Part shown: positions 8,551 through 16,400 of the stretch, in pieces
How positions within the stretch are numbered: position 1 is the stretch's first letter
Layout: each line of letters starts with the position of its first letter
Assembly (NCBI RefSeq): GCF_019091085.1
Contig: NZ_JAGXJY010000004.1
Coordinates: forward strand, 1-64,000
Direction: 5' to 3'
Length of the DNA stretch: 64,000 nt
Origin: Mesorhizobium sp. GbtcB19
Lineage (GTDB): Bacteria; Pseudomonadota; Alphaproteobacteria; Rhizobiales; Rhizobiaceae
Notes under the pieces: model-generated
Seen by the model: the letters and a program-made list of their open reading frames with translations, nothing else
The model's database searches: none
What the model was told of the DNA's origin: nothing
Position numbers and translations under genes: made by a program

Positions 8551-9408
8551 ATGGCTGCTCCGCTCGACCTCAACCTCTTGAAAACCTTCGTCGCCGTCGT
8601 CGAAACCGGCAGCTTGTCCAATGCGGCGCCCCGCGTCGGCCGCAGCCAGTCGGCGGTCAGCATGCAGATGCAAAGGCTGGAGGACATGGTGGGCAACCAG
8701 CTTCTGGTGCGCGGTCCGAGAACGGTTACGCCCAACGCGATCGGCGAGGATTTCCTCATCTACGCGCGCCGGCTGCTGAAATTGTCGGACGAAGCGTGGG
8801 CCAGCGTCACCCGGCCGATGGAAACGGGCAGCGTGCGCCTTGGCGTACCGGACGACTACGCCGCCTTCCTGCTGCCGCCTGTGCTGTCGCGCTTTGCCGA
8901 GGATCACCCGCTGGTGACCGTCGAACTGGTCTGCGAGCAATCGACCGCGCTGGTGAAAACCCTGGCGGAGGGGCGACTTGACCTCGCGATCGTCACCCGC
9001 CTGCCTGAGCAGCCGCTCGACGTGGTCCGGCTGGAGCGCTTCGTCTGGGTCGCCTCGCCCAACCACGTCGCCTGGCAGGCCGATCCGTTGCCCGTCGCCC
9101 TGTTCGAGCCTGGCTGCGCGGCGCGCATGAGCGTCCTGCAGGCACTCGGCGGTGCCGACCGATCCTACCGCTGCACCTATTCCAGCGCCTCCCTGCTCGG
9201 GCTGGTCGCGGTCGTGCAGGCCGGGCTCGCGGTCGCCGGCCTTGCCCAGCGAAGCGTGCCTCCGTCGCTGCGCATCATCGGCACCAATGAGGGGCTGCCG
9301 GTGTTGCCGGACCTCGAGATAGGCATCCTGCGCAACCCGCTGTCGACGACGCCGGCGGTCGATCGTCTAGATGATTTTCTGCGCCGCGACTTGGCGCAGC
9401 AGACCTGA
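8551..9408 (+). CDS. LysR-family transcriptional regulator
   Basis: A 285-residue LTTR with the N-terminal winged HTH (about residues 6-65, FVAVVETGSLSNAAPRVGRS) and a C-terminal periplasmic-binding-like effector domain. It is divergent from the EamA exporter, with a 99-bp AT-richer intergenic segment (8452-8550) suited to hold a shared LTTR operator. Control of the exporter is inferred from this arrangement. No effector can be predicted. Confidence 0.9.
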   Translation: MAAPLDLNLLKTFVAVVETGSLSNAAPRVGRSQSAVSMQMQRLEDMVGNQLLVRGPRTVTPNAIGEDFLIYARRLLKLSDEAWASVTRPMETGSVRLGVPDDYAAFLLPPVLSRFAEDHPLVTVELVCEQSTALVKTLAEGRLDLAIVTRLPEQPLDVVRLERFVWVASPNHVAWQADPLPVALFEPGCAARMSVLQALGGADRSYRCTYSSASLLGLVAVVQAGLAVAGLAQRSVPPSLRIIGTNEGLPVLPDLEIGILRNPLSTTPAVDRLDDFLRRDLAQQT

Positions 9409-9492
9409 GCCGCGGAGATCACGCGCGGCAACAAGATGTAGCGTTTGTTAAGGCCTCGCCCCTATAAGGCCGAGAACTCTCCGGGGTCAGCC

Positions 9493-9882
9493 ATGCTTCG
9501 AGCCGTTTCGTCTACCGCTCTCTTCCTGCTTGCCGGCAGCCTTGCCGCGCATGCCGGCGGCGATGCTGCGCTGGGCAAGAAGGTCTTCAACCGCTGCATC
9601 GCCTGCCATGAGGCGGCAACAGATCGCGACAAGGTCGGTCCGCATCTCATGGGTGTCGTCGGCCGCACGGCCGGCTCGGCGGAAAGTTTTGCCGACCACT
9701 ATTCGCAGGCCATGAAGGATGCCGGCGCCGCGGGCCTCGTCTGGGACGAAGCCAACCTCGCCGAATATCTCAAGGCGCCCAGGCAAAAGGTTCCCGGCAA
9801 CAGAATGGCCTTTACCGGCTTGAGCAGCGACGACGACATCGCCAACGTGATTGCCTATCTCAAGGCCGACCCCAAGCCCTGA
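9493..9882 (+). CDS. Class I soluble cytochrome c (c550/c2-like)
   Basis: A 129-residue exported haem protein. A signal peptide (about 1-21) ends near AHAGG. The single haem motif CIACH is at residues 35-39 and the likely axial Met is M105 in GNRMAF. Size and layout match mono-haem periplasmic cytochromes c of the c2/c550 group, which carry electrons to oxidases. The gene stands alone after the LysR regulator. I chose ATG 9493 because the signal peptide begins there. Confidence 0.9.
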   Translation: MLRAVSSTALFLLAGSLAAHAGGDAALGKKVFNRCIACHEAATDRDKVGPHLMGVVGRTAGSAESFADHYSQAMKDAGAAGLVWDEANLAEYLKAPRQKVPGNRMAFTGLSSDDDIANVIAYLKADPKP

Positions 9883-10157
9883 TCGGTTCCGGAGGGACCG
9901 GTATTGCCGCCGCAAGAGATTTGCCGGCACTGTTTCATGGCCGTTCGCAAAAACAAGCGCTTAGGGCATATAAGCTAAAGCCGTTCGATCGCGGCGCGTG
10001 TTACTGGCCGCTTTACGCATGCTTGCCTTGTCTTTCAAGGATCTGAGCAATTCTTTTGTTTTGACGCCTCTCCTTGTCTTCCTTCTTTCAATCCCTTGAA
10101 GCCCCACATATATTCGCCGCCACGACACGGAAACGGATGCCGAAGCAGGAGGCCCCA

Positions 10158-11246
10158 ATGGCGACATTGCAGAATTTCGATGCCGAAATTGCCAAGACCA
10201 AGCAGGTCGTGCAGGACATGCGCGCCAAGATCGAGCAGTCCGGCACGGTGCTCGACACGCTTGCCCAGGCCGACAAGAAGATCGGCGACGCCAATTTCGA
10301 CATCGAGAACGCCCGCATTGAGGACGTGCTCAAGCAGCAGAAGGTCATGGAAGGCAACATCGCCGACCTCATCATCGGGCTCGAGGATGCCACCAACGTC
10401 TTCGGCGCCGAATTCGAGAGCATGAAGAACTACACCGGCTGGGAAAACTTCGTCGGCGTGTTTTCGGCGCAGCGCAAGCAGCGCATGCGCACCGACCGCG
10501 TCCGCAACATGTCGCTCGCCGGCAATCTGCAGGAGCTCCTGGCGAAGTCGGACACCATCGTCGGCATCCTGAAGGCGCAGAAGCAGGTTCTCGACCAGCG
10601 CTACAAGACATCCGAGACGAGTCTTTCGCAGGTGATCGAGCGCCGCAAGGTGACCATGACCAACCTTGAAGCGGTGCAGAAGCGCATCGAGGAATTGAAC
10701 CCTCTGCTGCTCGACATCGAGAACAAGATCGCCGCCTCCACGACCCAGAAGGAGCGCACCCAGCTTGAGGGCGAGCGCTCGAAAATGGCGACCGAATACA
10801 ACGAGAAGCAGGCCAAGGAGCAGGAGTTGCTCGCCGAAAGCCAGACGCTGGAGCGCTACACGTCGATGTTCCAGACCTTCGTCGATTCGCTCAACAATCA
10901 GATCGCCGCGCAATCGACGCTGATCAACAAGCTGACCATCGACACCGAGCAGCGCATCGTCCTCTACAAGGCCCTGGAAGATTCGCTGAAGACCGCCGCC
11001 CAGCAGGACGTCGCTCACAAGATCAACACGCTGGGTAGCCAGGTCGACAACACGGCCGAGGAGACGATGGCCGGCATCGGCGCCGCCTCGCAGAAGCACA
11101 TCGGCGACCTCCTGGAGATGCATGAGAAGAACATGGTGGCCAGTGCCGACATCCAGCGCCGCAAGAAGCTTGCCGACGATGCCTTCGCCCGCCGTTTCGA
11201 CGACGTGATGAAGAAGCACAATTCCGCCAACTATGTGCAGTCCTAA
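10158..11246 (+). CDS. Uncharacterised coiled-coil protein, first gene of the AAA+ module
   Basis: 362 residues, soluble and almost entirely alpha-helical with long charged heptad-like stretches (about 1-40, 130-260). The AGGAGG site 5 nt before ATG 10158 fixes the start. There is no signal peptide or clear catalytic motif. It reminded me of TelA-type toxic-anion-resistance proteins, but I do not see their conserved motifs, so I leave it unassigned. It heads a co-directional run with an unknown protein, an AAA+ ATPase, another unknown and a DUF2333-like membrane protein. A scaffold or ATPase partner role is inference. Confidence 0.75.
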   Translation: MATLQNFDAEIAKTKQVVQDMRAKIEQSGTVLDTLAQADKKIGDANFDIENARIEDVLKQQKVMEGNIADLIIGLEDATNVFGAEFESMKNYTGWENFVGVFSAQRKQRMRTDRVRNMSLAGNLQELLAKSDTIVGILKAQKQVLDQRYKTSETSLSQVIERRKVTMTNLEAVQKRIEELNPLLLDIENKIAASTTQKERTQLEGERSKMATEYNEKQAKEQELLAESQTLERYTSMFQTFVDSLNNQIAAQSTLINKLTIDTEQRIVLYKALEDSLKTAAQQDVAHKINTLGSQVDNTAEETMAGIGAASQKHIGDLLEMHEKNMVASADIQRRKKLADDAFARRFDDVMKKHNSANYVQS

Positions 11247-11349
11247 GCAGGTTCCGCAAAAGTGCCCCACGGTTTTGCGGTCAGAACCTGCGAAAAACAA
11301 AGGAATCCAAGCAGATATTCGTGGGGCATCCCACGAATATCTGCTTGGA
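11247..11349. repeat. Two-part palindromic repeat with a perfect 20-bp hairpin
   Basis: The first palindrome (11247-11291) has arms GCAGGTTCCGCAAAA and TTTTGCGGTCAGAACCTGC around the AAAAGTG core. The second is perfect: 20-bp arms at 11306-11325 and 11330-11349 with a 4-nt GCAT loop. It fills the gap between the first two genes of the AAA+ module. A decayed copy of both halves lies at 52671-52770. Confidence 0.85.
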
Positions 11350-11382
11350 CGGCGCCGCTGACTTCATTTCCACGGCAGCCAC

Positions 11383-12531
11383 ATGACACCTGAGAACGAC
11401 GCGGCCGCACGCTATTTCTCCGCCATCACGGCGGCGCTGAGCGGACTGGAAGTGTTCATGCGAGACGACCGCTCGCCGCTTTACCGGCACGGCATTGTCG
11501 CCAAGATCGTCGCGGAATATATCGCGCGGCTGGACAAGTCCTTTGCCTGCTGGCGCAACCGGCTGGGCTTCATGGACACCTTCCGCATCTCGCGCGCCGA
11601 CAGCGGCTATCCCGTTTTCCAGAACCTGCTCGAACTGGAAAACGACCGCCAGCAGGCCGATGCGCGGCTGGCCAACATCCCGCTGGCCGGCGAGCTGCGC
11701 GAGGAAATGGCCGACTTCATCCTGCGCCACAAGGAATTTCCCGAAGCGCTGCAGCGATCGATGGCCGAGCGGCTCTATCTGGAGGACGTCAAGAGCGAGG
11801 CGACCTTCGGCCCCTTCACGCTTGCGCAGACGGCCAAGGTCTCGGTCAACCCGAAGACCATGCGGCCCTATTATCTCGTCCACTGGGCCGCATTCGACGG
11901 CAGCGCCAACCTGCCGCTGGTCTATATGGTGACGGTCGAGGACTCGTCCGAAAGCATGGTGCGCCAGCTTGTCGACGACAGCACCGGCAAGCTGAACGAG
12001 CGGGTCGACATTCCCCTTCCCGTCGACGGTCTGCTCAATCCGGAACTTGCGCACCGCTTCGACGATTTCACCGAGAAGAATTCGGCCTACACGCTGTCGC
12101 CGGCAACCATCGCGGTCAATCTCGACAAGGATTTCGAGCCGCTGCATCCCAAGCAGTTGCGGCGCGTCGTGCTCGGTCCCTTCTATTCGGCCGGCATCAC
12201 CGACAACAATTCGACCGTGGCCGAGGTGCTGGCCAAGGTGCGCAAGCCGGCGAATGCCTGGCTGCTCACCTGGACCATCCAGGAGGTCTTCTCCAAGAGC
12301 GAGAAGCCCGGCCGCAAGGGGCTGTTCTCCAGCGAGAAGACGACGCAGGAATTCTTCATCAACACCGATGATCTCGAAGCCGCGCGCCAGGGCGTGTCGA
12401 GCTACGAGAACCATGCGCTGATCCCGCACGAGGCCTACCAGGCGCTCTACGCCGCGGGCGAGGCGCAGAAGATCTTTTCCGGCTACAAGGTCCACATCCT
12501 GTCCAACGGGCAGGTCATCAGCGATGTCTGA
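11383..12531 (+). CDS. Uncharacterised 382-residue protein of the AAA+ module
   Basis: I do not recognise this protein. It is soluble, without signal peptide or transmembrane helix, and mixed alpha/beta. The N-terminal 110 residues look helical. The middle (about 140-260) has beta-like runs such as YYLVHWAAFDGSANLPLVYMVTV; the end is moderately conserved-looking (IFSGYKVHILSNGQVISDV). It is followed after 24 nt by the AAA+ ATPase, implying co-transcription. Length and lack of motifs suggest a structural or adaptor subunit, which is inference only. Confidence 0.75.
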   Translation: MTPENDAAARYFSAITAALSGLEVFMRDDRSPLYRHGIVAKIVAEYIARLDKSFACWRNRLGFMDTFRISRADSGYPVFQNLLELENDRQQADARLANIPLAGELREEMADFILRHKEFPEALQRSMAERLYLEDVKSEATFGPFTLAQTAKVSVNPKTMRPYYLVHWAAFDGSANLPLVYMVTVEDSSESMVRQLVDDSTGKLNERVDIPLPVDGLLNPELAHRFDDFTEKNSAYTLSPATIAVNLDKDFEPLHPKQLRRVVLGPFYSAGITDNNSTVAEVLAKVRKPANAWLLTWTIQEVFSKSEKPGRKGLFSSEKTTQEFFINTDDLEAARQGVSSYENHALIPHEAYQALYAAGEAQKIFSGYKVHILSNGQVISDV

Positions 12532-12555
12532 CAGTCAAACCGCGGAGCATCCTTC

Positions 12556-14460
12556 ATGGACACCGGCCTGACCACGATCTCTGAAGCCGCAATCGAGAAG
12601 CACCGCGCGACCGCGCAGAGCTTCATCACCCGCATCGTCGTGCTGGAGGACCCTTCGCGCGAATCCGGTACCGCGCTCGCCGGCACCAATCGCCGCTTCG
12701 TCTCGACCGTGTCGGTCGGCTCGGTGCGCCGCACGCGCGAGGTCGAGCTGACGAAGACGGTCGCGGCCATCCACCCCGACGACCAGTTGATGAGCATCCC
12801 GCAGCACACGCTGCTCTATCGCGCCCGCCGTGGCCTGGCGATTGCGCTGGCCATCTCGGATGTCTTTGCCGAAGGCTCGGACCTTGAAAGCCTGCAGGCG
12901 AAAAACGCCCGCGCGCCGCTCGAAGGCGACGAGGCCTCGACCTTCAAGAAGCTTCTGTCCGCCTCGGCTTACGTCTCCGCCTTCAGCTTTGCGTCCTACC
13001 TCTTTCAGCTAATCGACAGCGATGGCGAGGCGCCGAACGACATCCCCGAGCCCGACTTCCTGTTCGACACGCCGCAGGACGCGGTGAAGTCGATCGTCGC
13101 CGGCCTCGACAAGGCGATTGCCGGCACCAAGGACGACGGCGACCTGACGACACGCGCCCGCGCCTTTGCCCGCGTCGCCATCGACGGGCTGCTGGCGCGA
13201 AAGGGCCGCTTCGACGGCATCGGCCCGTTCGAGAACGCCCATATCCGCATCGATGTCGACGACTTCACCCTCGACGGCTTCGACGTCGCGCCCGGCAAGC
13301 GTTCCAAGCCGCTGGTGATGACCTTCAAGAAACCGGAGGAGGTCGTCGGCAACCACATCGCCAAATTCCAGTCGGTCAGGCTGGCCAAAATGCTGATGGC
13401 CTACGACTTCGAACGCGAGTTGAACCCTTTCGTCGAGCTCGGCGGCTTCCTCTTCACCTTCATCGGCGACGGCGCGCCCGGCACCGGCAAAACGACGCTG
13501 ATCCAGATGATCGCCGGCCTCGTCAATGGCTACTGCCAGGTCGCCGGCTATCCTTTCGCCTATGAGAATTTCGGCGTCGACCAGATCTCGTCCTATCAGG
13601 GCAAGTCGGGCCAGAACTGCCGCCAGTTCATCAACAATGTGCTCAATCCGCGCGTCATCGGTTTCGGCACCATCGACGACATCGACCAGGTCGCGGCGCG
13701 CCGTTCCGACGACCGCGCATCGGCCGGTCAGCAGGAGATCACCGGCGTCCTGATGGACGCCTTCGCCGGCGCCGCGACAGTCGTGCGCGGCAACTGCTCC
13801 TTCGGCATGTTTTCCAACTATCCGGAAAATGTCGACGACGCGCTGCGCCAGCGCGCCGGCGCGCGCTGGCTGGTCGACGGCCCGCAGACCCGCGACGACT
13901 ATATCGACATCTTCGTGCTGCTTGCCGGCAAGAACCACAAGATTCCGCTGGGCGAGCACGAGCTTTATGCCGCGCAGGAAATCCAGCGCGCCGTGACCGA
14001 GGCCTATGAAGAGCATGAGAAGCCGCAGGAAGACGGGCTGATGAAGGTCTATGAGCGCTACATGAAGGAGAACGGCGCGCCGAAGACCATGGCCGATGTC
14101 GGCACCTACCTGCACATGATCAAGGATGCCGAACCCCGCTTCACCGGCCGCGCCATCAAGAACGTCACCGACGCCATCAAGATGCGCGCCATGGACATCG
14201 AGCTGCCCGACGACTGGTTCGAGAAACCGGAAGCCTTCATGCACAAAAGCTACGACGACAAGAAGGCGATGATCGAGGAACTGCGCGGGCCGTTCTCGAT
14301 GGGCATGGTCATGCAGGAGATCAACCGCTACGCCGATAGCGAGTTCCGCTATTCCGACAAATCCGACGACGCAGCGGTCGAGAAGCTGCTGCGCGATGCG
14401 CGGCTGAGAGAACGCGCGGCGCGCGAGATGGAGGAGATGAAGAAGAAGGGTTCGTTGTGA
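12556..14460 (+). CDS. AAA+ ATPase, core of an uncharacterised module
   Basis: 634 residues. The N-terminal half (1-295) is a module-specific domain without known motifs. The AAA+ core has Walker A GAPGTGKTT at 306-314, a Walker B-like GFGTIDDID at 369-377 and a sensor-1-like SNYPENVDDALRQR region at 420-433 that also supplies an arginine-finger candidate. The C-terminal about 100 residues are charged. The start follows a GGAG site. The protein is cytosolic. Such ATPases usually remodel partner proteins; here the neighbours of unknown function are the likely clients. Function is not known to me. Confidence 0.85.
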   Translation: MDTGLTTISEAAIEKHRATAQSFITRIVVLEDPSRESGTALAGTNRRFVSTVSVGSVRRTREVELTKTVAAIHPDDQLMSIPQHTLLYRARRGLAIALAISDVFAEGSDLESLQAKNARAPLEGDEASTFKKLLSASAYVSAFSFASYLFQLIDSDGEAPNDIPEPDFLFDTPQDAVKSIVAGLDKAIAGTKDDGDLTTRARAFARVAIDGLLARKGRFDGIGPFENAHIRIDVDDFTLDGFDVAPGKRSKPLVMTFKKPEEVVGNHIAKFQSVRLAKMLMAYDFERELNPFVELGGFLFTFIGDGAPGTGKTTLIQMIAGLVNGYCQVAGYPFAYENFGVDQISSYQGKSGQNCRQFINNVLNPRVIGFGTIDDIDQVAARRSDDRASAGQQEITGVLMDAFAGAATVVRGNCSFGMFSNYPENVDDALRQRAGARWLVDGPQTRDDYIDIFVLLAGKNHKIPLGEHELYAAQEIQRAVTEAYEEHEKPQEDGLMKVYERYMKENGAPKTMADVGTYLHMIKDAEPRFTGRAIKNVTDAIKMRAMDIELPDDWFEKPEAFMHKSYDDKKAMIEELRGPFSMGMVMQEINRYADSEFRYSDKSDDAAVEKLLRDARLRERAAREMEEMKKKGSL

Positions 14461-14466
14461 TCTTTT

Positions 14467-14521
14467 CCTTCTCCCCGTTAACGGGGAGAAGGTGCCCGAA
14501 GGGCGGATGAGGGGCGGCGCC
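14467..14521. repeat. Left 55-bp terminal inverted repeat of the DUF559 cassette
   Basis: This arm matches the reverse complement of 14941-14995 at 53 of 55 positions. Its outer part is itself a hairpin (CTTCTCCCCG/CGGGGAGAAG around TTAA). The ATG of the nuclease-like gene begins on the very next base (14522), and the AGGGG inside the arm (14509-14514) can serve as its ribosome site. Confidence 0.9.
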
Positions 14522-14932
14522 ATGCGCGGCAGAAATGAGCCAAAGGTTGCAAGAGCCCGCGAGCTGCGGAAAGTCGAGAACGATGCCGAGGAACGGCTGT
14601 GGCATGAACTGCGAGGACGGCGATTGAACGGCCACAAATTTGTTCGCCAACTGCCGATCGGCCCCTATTTCGCGGATTTCGCTTGCCGCGAAGCCAATCT
14701 GGTTGTCGAGGTCGACGGTAGCCAACATGCAAGTCGGTTCCGGGATCGATACAGGGACGAGACGATGAACGACAACGGTTGGTCGGTATTGAGGGTATGG
14801 CACGCGGATGTTTTGACGAGCCTTTCGAGCGTGCTGGATACGATAGTTGCAGCATTGGATGGTCGGCTGGACCGCAAGATGATTGGTGTCGATGCGAAGT
14901 TTCCGCCGGCAGCAAGATCGGAGCAAGGATGA
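14522..14932 (+). CDS. DUF559 Vsr-like endonuclease-fold protein
   Basis: 136 residues, typical DUF559 length. The fold is that of PD-(D/E)XK/Vsr-type nucleases, with candidate catalytic residues D52 (PYFADF), E63 and D65 (VVEVDGSQH) and H69. In-frame starts at 14492 and 14507 exist but lie within the repeat arm; 14522 keeps the domain whole and uses the arm as ribosome site. There is no methylase partner. It is flanked by 55-bp inverted repeats and sits inside an operon of unrelated genes, so it looks like a small mobile or repeat-associated unit. DNA cleavage is inferred from fold only. Confidence 0.85.
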   Translation: MRGRNEPKVARARELRKVENDAEERLWHELRGRRLNGHKFVRQLPIGPYFADFACREANLVVEVDGSQHASRFRDRYRDETMNDNGWSVLRVWHADVLTSLSSVLDTIVAALDGRLDRKMIGVDAKFPPAARSEQG

Positions 14933-14940
14933 TGAGCGTC

Positions 14941-14995
14941 GGCGCCGCCCCTCATCCGCCCTTCGGGCACCTTCTCCCCGTGAACGGGGACAAGG
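14941..14995. repeat. Right 55-bp terminal inverted repeat of the DUF559 cassette
   Basis: This is the inverted partner of 14467-14521, with two mismatches. It ends 4 nt before the GTG start of the next gene, so the AAGGGA ribosome site of that gene straddles the repeat edge. I see no clear target-site duplication outside the arms. Confidence 0.9.
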
Positions 14996-14999
14996 GAAA

Positions 15000-16295
15000 G
15001 TGAAAAAACCCGACCTCCTTCGCGACAACGACCTGATCTACGGCCGCCTGCTGACGGTGGACGAGCCGCATCTCATCCAGCGCTACAACAAGGCGATGGC
15101 AGCTTTCGGCCTCGAACCGACCAAGCTGACAACCTTCCAGATCGACCGCACCGGCTTCTCGCCCGAAATCGCCGAGGAATGCGGCGACTTCGACTATCTC
15201 GACCCCAACGAGGTCAATCGCCGCTTCATCATCCTGACGCCGTCGCAGATCGACCTGCCGGTGGTCCACACCGCCTTCTCCAACACCTCGCAGCTGATGT
15301 TCGAGTTCATGTCGAAGAACCAGCGCGCCATCGACGCGCTGACCATCAAGGACGTCATCTACGGCGAGATCGAGGACTCGGTTCCCAAGGTCAACGACAT
15401 CGAGGACCTGCTGTCGATCAACCAGGTCGAGTTCAAGGTGCTGTCGGCCGAGGACGTGCTCGGCAAGGCGGCCGAGCTCGGCAAGCTCGTCGACCGGCTG
15501 AAGCAGGAGCCCGACGCGTGGCGCGACAACGCCATGCTCCAGCGCATGGTCGATCTCGCCAAGGTCTGCGGCGATATCCGCGAGAACGCGCTGGTGCCCG
15601 ACCAGGTGATCTTTCGCCACAACGCCTATTGGACCAGTCATTTCGGCGGGCTCTATGTCTTTGTCGATCCCGACATGACGACGGTGATCAGCGATCCGTC
15701 GGCGCCCGGCTTCCGCCGTTCGCGTCCCTGGCAAGTCAGCTACCTGTCGATCAACGACGCCGACAAGGTGTTCCGCTTCCTCGCCGCCACTGGCCGCCTG
15801 GACCTGCCGCGCGCCTCCTGGATTGAGCCTTCCGGCTATCTCGAGCATCGCGCCGAGATGGTCGTGCGCGCGCTGATCCGCGACGCCGAGCCCAACCGCA
15901 ATCTGACCGACGTCGACAAGGTCTGGCTGCAGACCTGGATCCACGGCCATGCCGACCTGATCGCGAGCGACGGCAATTTCCCGTTCCTCAACGCCGCCAA
16001 GCGCGAGATCGCCCAGTTCGGCCACCTCAAGATCGAGGATGTGCCGCCGCGCCAGCGCTTCCTGGTCGTGCGCGCCAAGCCCGATCATCCCGATGCCTGG
16101 CTGACCAACCAGCTGATCTCGGATTTCGTGCCGCAGGATTTCGTCTCGCGCTACGTCTTCAACAAGCCCGGCTTCTACAAGGACTATGACGGCTACAGCG
16201 ACGCCTGGCGCTCGCATGTTGTGGACGTTCTGAAAACCACATATTTGAAGGACAAGCTGGCGTTCCGCGCGCGCCTTTACGGCTTGACTGACTAG
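15000..16295 (+). CDS. Uncharacterised 431-residue protein of the AAA+ module
   Basis: I do not recognise a named function. GTG at 15000 is chosen because it follows AAGGGA and begins the protein-like sequence VKKPDLLRDNDLIYG; upstream in-frame sequence lies in the cassette repeat. The protein appears cytosolic, acidic and alpha/beta, with no transmembrane helix. It may belong to a DUF family of about this size, which I cannot verify. Without the inserted cassette its start would be about 10 nt after the ATPase stop, which argues for an original tight operon and a joint role. Confidence 0.75.
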   Translation: MKKPDLLRDNDLIYGRLLTVDEPHLIQRYNKAMAAFGLEPTKLTTFQIDRTGFSPEIAEECGDFDYLDPNEVNRRFIILTPSQIDLPVVHTAFSNTSQLMFEFMSKNQRAIDALTIKDVIYGEIEDSVPKVNDIEDLLSINQVEFKVLSAEDVLGKAAELGKLVDRLKQEPDAWRDNAMLQRMVDLAKVCGDIRENALVPDQVIFRHNAYWTSHFGGLYVFVDPDMTTVISDPSAPGFRRSRPWQVSYLSINDADKVFRFLAATGRLDLPRASWIEPSGYLEHRAEMVVRALIRDAEPNRNLTDVDKVWLQTWIHGHADLIASDGNFPFLNAAKREIAQFGHLKIEDVPPRQRFLVVRAKPDHPDAWLTNQLISDFVPQDFVSRYVFNKPGFYKDYDGYSDAWRSHVVDVLKTTYLKDKLAFRARLYGLTD

Positions 16296-16385
16296 AAAAG
16301 TCTGGGCGGTTCTCCGCCCGGAATTGCGCCAAAACAAAGGGTTAGGGCAGGTCGCCGTTTCCCTTGAAACGGTGAAATGCTCTAA
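16296..16385. repeat. Degraded copy of the two-part palindromic repeat
   Basis: It starts at the preceding TAG stop. The segment has the pattern AAAAGT..GGGCGGTTCT, GGAATTGCGCCAAAACAAAGGGTTAGGGCA, then a second imperfect palindrome around CCGTTTC/GAAACGG. It resembles the intact copy at 62154-62255 with its left arm missing. It occupies the gap before the DUF2333-like gene, whose AAGGGGG ribosome site (16384-16390) begins at its end. Confidence 0.6.
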
Positions 16386-16400
16386 GGGGGTGCCACAGCC

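Noticed and set aside
10158..11246. TelA/toxic anion resistance assignment for the coiled-coil protein
   Set aside because: General helical resemblance only; conserved TelA motifs are not visible.
14522..14932. Restriction-modification or Vsr repair system around the DUF559 gene
   Set aside because: No methyltransferase or specificity gene is nearby; the flanks are unrelated operon genes.
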